DNA from: Prinia subflava
Taxonomy: Eukaryota > Chordata > Aves > Passeriformes > Cisticolidae
Length of the DNA stretch: 64,000 nt
NCBI RefSeq assembly: GCF_021018805.1
Contig: NC_086247.1
Coordinates: 137,061,602-137,125,601 of the forward strand
Reading direction: 5' to 3'
Positions within the stretch are counted from its first letter, which is position 1; every line of letters starts with the position of its first letter. The position numbers and the translations under genes were made by a program. The notes beneath the pieces are model-generated. The model was not told the DNA's origin. It saw only the letters and a list, made by a program, of their open reading frames with translations, and did not search any database. Below, piece after piece: positions 52,096 to 61,390 of this stretch.

Positions 52096-54358
52096 ACATT
52101 CTAAACAAAAGCTTGCTGTTGTGTTATGAAGTCATATCTGTGGGGTATTTACTTCAACATGCAACTGTTTATTTAACTTTTATCCCTGTCGCATGTGATG
52201 AGCATCCATGTGAAGACATTCCCTTATATGATTCAGATAAGAAACTGCTTGATAAAGTGGAATATAGTGTATTTACAATGACTTTCAATGTTGAACATAT
52301 CAGAAATAAAGTAAGTGCATCAAGTTTAAGATCATGATAAATTATCGAGCCATATTCATATAATATTTGTGACAAGTAGTCTCATAACTGGGGATGTTGA
52401 ATTATATTTTTTGTCTATATAAGTATACTGCAAATAATTTATTTAGTTGATACAATAAAAATGTATTCACAAATGACTTATGGAGCTCAGAAATGTGAGA
52501 TTTTAAAGGGCTAATTGAAGGGCAGCTATAGAAATGATAAAGGAACAGATATGTGGTGGAAAAACAGGCTGACGAGCATAAATATTGACGAAATGATGTG
52601 GAAGACTTGGGCAGAAGGGAATGCACGCTGGGTTTGGATGTGGAGATGGGAGGTGGGAGACTGTGACTTCTGTCTCTGACAGAGGACAATGTGGATCTGT
52701 TGCTGGAGCTGCAGTTAAGGAAGCAGGGATCTGATGTTAGATTTGGAGAAGGTGGTTTCTGTTAAAACTCTTGGAATGATAATGAGCTGAAGTCCATGGG
52801 TGTGTGTCTAAAGAGAAGTTCCAGTCCTAGAATATCTTAAACATTAGTGTTCCTTAGAGCTTCTCCATCTGCATGGTATGGCCAAGCATGGTTATTTTCC
52901 AAGATTTCCATTCTTGCCTCACACAGTCTGGGTCAAAAGAGCACAAGATCTCTTCTTGCTGACTCCTTGTATCTAAAAATCTGACTTGAAACATGAGTCA
53001 GCACTACTCTGCTATATTCAGATTTCCAACATATTAGTTTAGAATAAAGCTCCAAGGAGAAATTCACAATCTGCATGAGAAATACCATCCTGTTTTCTCC
53101 TCATTCTGGGAGTGGGAGTGAAGCATCCTACACTGAGGACAAGGAGTGTGGCCTCTGTCCCTTTCCCAGGCTTTGCCTGGCAGCAGATGTGTGCTCATGC
53201 ACATTTGGATGTAGATTTGAGAAATCAAGAGGTAATTACCCTTGTAGATAACCTTCTGCTTCAATTGTTTCAAGCTAAAATCTGAAGAGAGTTGCATAAG
53301 CCTACGTGTATGTGCAGCATAGATGTAATAGGTTGTCTCTTGAAGGATTCAGCAATGCATGATTTACTTTCACTGACAGAGAAGGAGAATGTTGATCAAA
53401 GACATTGGAGCAGTTCTCTAGCATTATGAAAAGTGAGAGGACTTATCACACATTATAACACACCATTGATTTGGCTTCAGCCACATTCTGTTGTTTTTGT
53501 GAGCTCCTAAGGCTATCTTGACTATAAAAAACATTTTCAACAAATCCATTTTTTTCCATTTATTTAACAATATTCTCTTTATTTTTGGCCCCCTTGCTCT
53601 TTCACCTTTTTACTCAATTCATGGCCTGCAGGGTAAGCGGCCTTACAGAGGTTTATGGGCAAGTGTCATGGATTAGAAAAATTAGGAATCCTGTGTGCAC
53701 TTGTGATGGGTTCACATTGATGGATGAGATGTCAGTTCAAGAGTCATTGATTTTCCTAGACAAAATATTAACTTTCCTATAGGTTTTCTTCTTGGTGTGC
53801 TTCTGTGAATGATGGAAAACTATACTTAATCTAAGTGCACTGGTGTAGCTTTGGGGACAGAGCAGTGCAATCATGCAACAGCCTGTTGAATAAATGTTAA
53901 TTAAGAAGGGTTTCATCTAATTTGAAGCTCATTAATTCACTAGATAGCATTTTTATAAAATTGAGGAACAATCTGAAATAGGATCAGTATTTGTGCTATG
54001 AACATTAGGTAGTTAATGGGTCTGCCCTTAATCTGTGTAAAATCCTTTCCTTATTCCTAAATATTTAATGTAATTTTTCCCCATTCAAAATTCTTCCTCA
54101 TAGAATTTCCTGTGCAGGTGTAGCCCACTTGAAATATAACAGGAGAGCATTTGATGTTTAATAAGCTCACTTTGCCTCATTGGTCTGCGTTTTCTGAGTG
54201 TTACAAAGGATGGTTCAGAGAAAAGCAGCACTGGCCAAGCTATTTTGTAACCTATTGAGAGAGAAGGGGAGGGAAAGGAAACCCAGCAGAGGCCTGGTGA
54301 TGAACTCCCCATCCCCTGCAACTGAAAGTGTCTCCCCTCGCTCTTCTGATGCTTTCAG

Positions 54359-54576
54359 AGAAGGATGCAGAAAATCGCTTTTCTGGTGGTGAATTGTCAG
54401 AAGAAGTCTACACCTGCCTACCCTGCAGAGAAGGATGTTCTTTCTGCACGGACGATACTCCCTGCTATGCACAGGAGGACAAGTACTTGCGGCTGGCCAT
54501 CATCTCCTTCCAGACGCTCTGTATGCTGCTGGATTTCATCAGCATGCTGGTGGTCTACCATTTCCGCAAGGCCAAG
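54359..54576 (+). CDS. GPR158: GPR158 internal exon: Cys-rich juxtamembrane segment and TM1
   Basis: Seen: the acceptor (CTGATGCTTTCAG) is followed by AG, which completes the Lys codon begun in the exon at 47023, then 72 open codons and a donor GTAAAC. Exon residues 1-18 are a charged, Ser/Gly/Glu-containing spacer. Residues 19-35 hold five cysteines (CLPCREGCSFC, then Cys35). Residues 43-68 are a hydrophobic helix with LRLAIISFQTLCMLLDF, followed by basic RKAK. Known: in GPR158 the Cys cluster packs against the top of the membrane domain, the helix is TM1, and the next exon continues with intracellular loop 1 and TM2. Inferred: the protein is on the cell surface with these Cys residues outside, and the exon ends in phase 0. 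The Cys cluster and TM1 look strongly conserved. The spacer after the splice junction differs clearly from the mammalian sequence I recall. No frameshift or stop interrupts the exon. Confidence 0.96.
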
Positions 54577-57500
54577 GTAAACCCGCGTGTTTCACCGGGA
54601 TGTGCCTCCTCTGTCTGTGGTACACACTCGTTTATCTCGGGTGTACAGCTTCCCAGTCTGAGAGTCAGTTCTCAGGCGAGGAGCGCAGCTCAAGGGGAGG
54701 ATGGGATTTCCAAGAAGGAATGTTTTCCTAAATTGGTTATGTGGTTTTGGAAAAAAAAAAAAAGCTGAGCAATTTGTGTCTTCCAGTGAAATATGCTTGC
54801 ATTTATAGATGCAAGTTTTCCCTGAGCAAAACTCAGGGAAACTGTTAAGTAATTTTGGAAAACCAGGCCAATTATTTATACACATATCTAAGGGGACATG
54901 GAGTTTTTAGAAACTTGGGATCTTGAAAGTCTCTGCATTACCACTACTGGGAACGATGTTTGTTTTCAATGTATTTGAGAGATTAGCTGGAAAATAATTA
55001 TGGCAAAGAGAAACCTTTCTGAATAATTCTAGTTCCTAGAGAGTGTAAATATGATTCTATGGTTAAAGATTATTATTTTTTTCACTAAAGCATGAGTATA
55101 CTATGGAGTGTCTGTAAATTGCTGATGCAGCATTTATGTACTGAGCTAATGAATTTTCTGCTTTTACCTCGCTGACAATCAGGTAACGTCTCTTGGAATC
55201 TCACTGTTGCCTCAATAAATGCAGAATATTCTCTGTAACTTCAAATTTGCTAAAAAGAAATTAACAGAAGCTGGCATATATTCACTACCTACATTTGGGA
55301 AACGTAGGTGTGCACACAGTATGCTACATTATTGAAATTAATAGCTTCATCCACTTTCTATAACTAGATAAGTATTTCCATTTTGGTTTTTGGAACACTT
55401 GATCCCACAGTCTTCCTGGTCCTGCAGTGTCTGTGTTACAAATGCGTGGCTCATTTTGAAAGACTTTAATATCCTGCCAGGAAATCACAGAATGGGCAAT
55501 AACATTCTTTTTTTTTTTTTTTTCCCTCTTATGTTTTTGACAGTGTCCTTGTATTTAATGATATTATATTAAATGATTCAAATTACAGGCTTAATTGTAT
55601 TCATAAAGTTTTTTGTTATGGAAAGTTTGTTGTCGGCATCTGTTTGGTTGTTTGACATTAACTTAGCAAAAGAACTTTATTCCACTTTTGTGAGGTTCTA
55701 ATCTGGTAATGTTGCTCACTTTTAATGTCATAGACAACATCATGACAAGCATTTTTTGTGTGTGAAAACTATTTCTAGACTTACGAAGTCTATGCAAAGT
55801 GATATGCAGCTATTGCAGGCTGGGCTTAGCTTCTTTTTTACACACTGAAATATTGATTGTTTTATAGATAATATTTATGTTTTCTCACAAATAGGTTGAG
55901 CAACAGTTTTTACTCTTGCACTTGTACACTTGTGTTTGTTCTGGTACAGATAACTGCTAAAGTAAAAAGATATATCTTTATTAGACATAACACAGCAATC
56001 TTGTGTTTCACAGAACCTCCTAGTCATGAAAAGCACATTTTTACATTTGTGATGATTAGTCATTTCTCCAAAGTAGTCTATGAGTAAAAAAACACATGGA
56101 ATCTGAATCTTTAATACCAAAACAATACTAAAGAGGCATATACACATCTTCGATTGTTTTGTAAGTGCTTTTCAGTCATCAGGAAAAAGCTTGTGCTTAT
56201 TTTTTCCAGATTCCCTCTTACCATTAGAGATCAGGACATATGAATGAGTGAGAATCAGACATAAAGCATTCTTTTTCCCTGAAAGAAAAATGATGCCTTT
56301 GAGACATTGCAGTTCATTCAGCTGACCAGAGATGGATTCAGTTACAATTTTGGTACCATACAGGAAAGTTGACTTTTCTCTAAAAGATGTGTCTCACAAG
56401 GAAAATGGAAGGCAACACAAGACAAAAGAAATAATATGATGATTAAAAAACCTTTGCATTATGGTTGATGTTTTCAAGGAGTAGATAGATTTTTCATTGC
56501 TTTTCTTGTCATTCAGTTGAGTTTTTCTTGGATATTCCTTTAGTGTTCTTTATCTTGTTGGTACAGCATGAAAATGATCTTGTGTGTTTACCATGAAATG
56601 AGAAGTTGTATGAAGGGCAAATACTGAGAACAATGAGTATTTCCATAAGAAAAACTGCTGGTTACATTGGGAAATGACAGAAATTTGGAGTGAAGGAAGG
56701 AAACTAGTAGTTTACTATGTACTCTCTGCCAAGGAGATAAAGTCATGAAAATGAAAGAACACATATTGAAGTATATTCAAAATACCTGCCCTTTTGAGAA
56801 TTTCCAACTGTTAGTGAAGCAAACCACAGTTAGGTTAGTATATATGTCTGTGATTAAAGTTGCTGTTTTAAACTGCTCATTTCCATTGTGCTGTGTGGGA
56901 GTCAGAGAAGAGCATTTCTTTGGAGTCTCTCCCACGTGTAGCACTACAATATTCAAATGGTTGCAAAAAATAGTTTTAAATGCAACATTTTAACAGAAAG
57001 AAGAGTGTACTGCTACTATATCAAGAAGCGAACTTCAAAGTGTTCAAGGGAGCAAAAGATGGGAGTTGAAAATAAAAAATGTTAAATTAAGGCCCTTTCA
57101 AGGCTGAAAGGAGTGAAGACAAGATATGTGGCATTTTGATCTGGCTGTTGATCTGTAAAATCAGAAGGTAAATGGGACCAGGTTACCTCCTTAGTAAAAG
57201 TGACTGCAGAAGACTTCTCAATGCTTGTACTTCATGGGGGCTCCCAGTAATTACTGCCTTTAAAAAACTAAGCTCCTGAAAAGTTAAGGTCTGCCAACAG
57301 AAAGCACTTTGGAAAGAAATACCCCAGGCACCTTGGCAGTGGTATTCTGAGTATAATTCACAAACAGAATGATAAGGTTCATAAGCATCCTTAAGCTTAT
57401 AACAGAAGCAACAAGACATTTTTTGTCTAAAAAAAAAATCAAAATATCTGTAAGAGCAGATGCCGATTATAAGTATTTTAGGGAGGTGAAGAAATACGTC

Positions 57501-57812
57501 AGCTATTCAGATCACACTGGTTGCACTTCTTACGACCAAGCAGTACTTAAAATGGAAAATTGCCATTGGCCTAGTTTTGTCAACAGTGTGGAATATATGT
57601 GAGATCCAGGGCAGCTGCTAAAAGACCAGCCACAGGTAAAAGATGGAGTGCTGCACTGCCACAGAGCATTGCTATGAAAACAGAGACCTTTTGGACAGTT
57701 ACTGCCGAAGTGTTACTGACAAAATGTGATGATACAACTTTCATTTTGACATGAACTTTATTACTGACTTAGGCTGTAATAATAGGACTCTACAGAGAAT
57801 CGTGTAGATAGT

Positions 57813-57848
57813 AGCGGGAACTCACTCTACAGCTCGTGAGTTCCCGCT
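57813..57848 (+). repeat. GC-rich perfect stem-loop
   Basis: AGCGGGAACTCAC (57813-57825) and GTGAGTTCCCGCT (57836-57848) are perfect 13-bp complements around a 10-nt loop. The stem is far more GC-rich than its AT-rich surroundings. It resembles a factor-independent terminator in shape only; there is no U tract and this is vertebrate DNA. Confidence 0.95.
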
Positions 57849-57876
57849 CAGGTCTTGACAAAATCAATGACAATAA

Positions 57877-57912
57877 ATAGGCAAAGCCTATAGCAAGCCA
57901 GATAACTGGCTT
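57877..57912 (+). repeat. Two short stem-loops in series
   Basis: ATAGGC-AAA-GCCTAT (57877-57891) and AAGCCAG-ATAA-CTGGCTT (57895-57912) are both perfect small hairpins. They sit between the larger stems at 57813-57848 and 57929-58000. Confidence 0.85.
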
Positions 57913-57928
57913 TTAGAAACTGGGCTTC

Positions 57929-58000
57929 TCCTTAGAGGAACTTTTACAAGTTTCTGAAGTTTTAAGCCTCTTCTAGAACTTCTTAAGGTTCCTCTAAAGA
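57929..58000 (+). ncRNA. Candidate pre-miRNA-like hairpin (72 nt)
   Basis: A 31-nt left arm (57929-57959, TCCTTAGAGGAAC...) pairs with a 31-nt right arm (57970-58000, ...GTTCCTCTAAAGA) around a 10-nt loop. There are 24 Watson-Crick pairs, 2 G-U and 5 mismatches in scattered bulges, which is the size and shape of an animal miRNA precursor. No known miRNA was recognised. It could equally be a foldback repeat. The near-palindrome means either strand could form it. Confidence 0.3.
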
Positions 58001-59206
58001 ATCATCTGCAGACTTCTGTCTAAAAAACTGCTGAACTATTTACTGTGTAATAAGTTTACAGTAATAGCAGTAGAGGAGCAATAGAAGATAGGATATGTGA
58101 CATCTGTATTTATAAAGACTTTCTATAATAATGACAAGAATTAAAGATTATTAGGTCCAAATTACACACTTGCAAATTCGGAGTAATGGTAATAAAGAAT
58201 AGAACTACTGGGTCCATGGGCAGGTGTGGGAAGTGGGCTTTTATGAAAATGCGATGCCCTACAAATGTATTTGTAGCTCTGGAAAGGAGGATAATGAGCA
58301 TGTGGATATGAGTGTACTTCTTCCAAGGTCTGCCATCAAAAGCTGTCAAAATTTTGGTCTCATGGGGCTAGGTGAGCTGCACTATTAGTAGGTAACCAAG
58401 GGGTGGCAGAGGAAAACACAAGGTGCAAATAGGGTGTAAAATCATGTACAGCAGTGAGATGTTGATGTGCGAACATTCATGGCTCCTCTTAGGGTATCAC
58501 TAGAGGGATTAAGGATCAGGGGGTCTCTCAAATGCTCAAGGCATCTCTCAAATGTTAAAAAAAATGAAGTAGTTGCATTACACAACTTTTAGTTGCTTTA
58601 TGTCACTCATTGGCAAAGAATATCACAGATCCCGAAGTATAAAGCAATTCAAATAGGAAGGAATCATGGAGGATATTTCTCTCTATATATTTCTACATAT
58701 GTTTCTATATTTCTAGAGTGTTTAAACACAGTTGTTTTGGTGAAAAATCTGGTGCTGCAAGGCCATAATTTTATTGTTGGAAACTTGGAGGCTAGATCAG
58801 GAAGGATCACTCTCAGCTTCTTTAATAATGAAGCACAAGCTGTGAAGTGAGGTAGGACAGTAGAGTTTAAATCAGAATCTTTTCTTCTCTTGGCAAAGAG
58901 TCATTAAGTTAGATTTCATGTCTGTTCCTGAAAACCTTGGAGTTACTCATGTAGACTTGTACATTTGATAGGTGACAAAACAAAATTCAGCTGTTTATCC
59001 AAAACACAGTTGATCCAAACTACTGGTGCCACTGACCCATCTGCAAAGTAGTGACTTCGAGCAGTGGGTGGAATTGGCCAAAAGAACAAAATGGAATGGC
59101 AAAAAGATACTGTGACAAAACTCTGATCAGTGCTGTGGAATTTGTTTGAGGCTTTGTCAAACACAGGTGAAAGTGACTCAGCAGCCCTGAGATCAGCTCA
59201 GCAGTA

Positions 59207-59753
59207 ATGTTATTAAACTGCAAGAGTCATAACTGGGGAAAGTCACAGACAGAAAAGGTGGCCCATTGCCAAGAGAAGGAAGAATTCCAAAACGATAAGA
59301 ACCAAAAGAATTTGGAAGAAGGCACAGGAGGAGTAGCAGAAGCTAAACCACCAGTGAAAAGCTTTGTAGGGAAAGACAGAAAAAGATGAAAAATATTACA
59401 GGTAAAGAGGAAATGCTACTGCTATAATGGGAAAAGACAAAGCATTTCAGCAGGAGACTAAATGGGGGAAATGTGCTGAACAGAGAGAAAAGAGGAGGAA
59501 ATATTCATAGGTAATACAGAAGGGAAATCAGATGTGTGGATCACTTCAAAGAAATCTCTGCTGTGGACAGCCCTCATGCCAATCAGTAGTGAAAGCTGGA
59601 AGACGTGAACCTGGTATTGGCACAAGGTGTAAGAGACTCAAAAACTCAAGGGAGATAAAAATTTGTGAAATCAGAAATGCTGACAGCACCAGTTTAATGC
59701 CACTGAGGGAATTGTGTGATGAAGGCTGGGAAAAAGAAATCTTTCCTCATTAG
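59207..59753 (+). pseudogene. Purine-rich block with faint retroviral gag-like character
   Basis: Two short open frames (59207-59389 and 59532-59753) are rich in Lys, Glu and Gln. Between them, near 59412-59460, a Cys-Tyr/Gly-Lys/Ser pattern loosely recalls a decayed zinc knuckle, with the expected His and last Cys missing. No protease, reverse transcriptase or LTR pair was seen. Purine-rich DNA often gives such frames by chance. Confidence 0.15.
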
Positions 59754-60454
59754 TGAAAGTGTTTGAATTCTATTTTGACTGCTCTGACAGAGTGATTTTC
59801 CTGGATCTGACCTGGGAAGATGTTTTTTGCAGTGTCAGAGAAGTGAAGGGACACTGGATGCAAAACAAGGAAGAGGCTCAGTGCTGTTGATGGTCATGTT
59901 ATGTGTCTTAGCAATGACAGAGGAGTCTGTCAAGGAACAGGCTCCTCTTATTTCCTTGGCTTTCAAAAGCTTTAACAGAGCTTGAGTATGAGAGGATTTT
60001 GCAAAACTTTCAGCCATACCAAGGCAGATTTTCATGGCTGTGTACAGAGGTGCAAAACTTTCTCCAAGCTGAACAACTAAGGAGCAAAACAGCTCAAGGT
60101 GATACTAGCAAACATCTTTATGTGCTGTGGCATTGTTATTGATTTAATAATGCAAACATTACTACAAAAAACATCTCCAAAAAGTATGAGGCTAAGCTAA
60201 CAAAAGTAGATGGCTTGTCAAGGACAGAAATCATGGATATGAAAATGAATACTCTCAAAAATGAGAAGCTGAACAGTAATTTTGTAAGAAAAAGCATCCA
60301 CACTATAAGAGAATTCATCTATGTGTGCAGTGCTGTATGGACCAAGGGAGAGCTCAAACAGGGAGTGACCAACTGCAGCATTGATTGCATGCAGTGTAAG
60401 GGTAGCAAAGCTACTGGAGAGAAACTGAACATTTAAATAACTATGAATAAAAAA

Positions 60455-60458
<4 letters not shown>

Positions 60459-60505
<47 letters not shown>
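60459..60505 (+). repeat. T47 homopolymer
   Basis: A run of 47 T is the longest homopolymer in the window. It could be the poly(A) tail of an antisense retroposed copy to its right, but no reversed polyadenylation signal follows immediately and no parent gene was recognised. Confidence 0.95.
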
Positions 60506-60506
<1 letters not shown>

Positions 60507-61366
60507 TAATTTCATACTTAACATAGGGCTAGAAATCTACCAGAGTCTTAAAGAGAAAACCAGCTGCATTGTTATAATGCTTTTGTAAAAGTACTGGACT
60601 GTGGAAGGACATTACCTGCAAAGAACCTAAAAGGCTCATCAGTTACCAGGCTGTGTTTTTAAATGAATTGGAGAGGAGAGCTGAAAGTAGCTGACCTTTG
60701 CATAGCAGCCCACCACCTCAAACAGGCAGCTCTCGGGTAGGATACAGCTGCTGTGAAGAATTGTAAGTGCCTCTAGAAATGCCAAGAACTTTTATCAGCA
60801 AAGAGAACAGGGAAGTTGGTCTCAGCCATGGAGTGGAAGAGACTAATTGCTACTTTGTGATGAGGGAGAGATGAGAATGTGCTGCCAGCCTTGACTCATG
60901 CTAGACCTTTTCAGACGGGTCTTGTTTGCTGGGAATTCTCATTCAGATCAATGCTAAAGGCTTCAGAGTTGCTGCACTGGAGCCAAACTGCTTTGCCCTT
61001 ATCTCACTACCTTGTGCTGCCAGGTTCTGAAAACGGGAACAGAGAGCGAGCAGGGGATCTGGTCTTTCCAACGTCCTGATGCACCTATGGCCAGTTATCT
61101 CTGGATTTAAATGCAACATGTCAAGGTAAAATTGGTAGCAGTGAGCACGCTTGGAAAAAGTTGTTTTCAGCTCTGAAAAATAATGGAAAAATGCTTAGAG
61201 TTCAACGAAGTAATTTGAAATGGTATTTTCATATGACATTAACAGTGCTGAAGGACTGTGATAGAGCCCATTGGAATGAAGGGCTTTCCCCTGTTCAAGA
61301 CCATTTCCAATCGCAAATTTAGGAAAATTTTAACTAAATGATGTTTTATTGTACTGGTCTTCTCCT

Positions 61367-61390
61367 CCCCTACCCTCCCCAAGCCCCCCC
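61367..61390 (-). other. G-quadruplex motif
   Basis: The + strand has CCCC-TA-CCC-T-CCCC-AAG-CCCCCCC. Read on the - strand this gives four G runs of at least three with loops of 3, 1 and 2 bases, a pattern known to favour very stable quadruplexes. It lies on the template strand for GPR158. Confidence 0.8.

Larger units (their letters stand above)
47126..54358 (+). other. GPR158: GPR158 intron between the two exons
   Basis: This 7233-bp phase-1 intron is bounded by GTAAGT at the 5' end and TTTCAG at the 3' end. It contains a short CA/TA microsatellite near 48121-48150, a pyrimidine-rich block at about 50915-51063 and two CR1 tails at 51667-52095. A 160-codon Cys-rich open frame at 49301-49783 has no recognisable domain and is probably chance. 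The remainder looks like unique intronic DNA. Confidence 0.9.

Noticed and set aside
55484..55500. AAATCACAGAATGGGC resembling the start of a reversed CR1
   Set aside because: The similarity ends after about 15 bases, with no GGTTGGAAGG block following.
57813..57848. Bacterial-type intrinsic terminator
   Set aside because: There is no T tract after the stem, and the context is a vertebrate intron.
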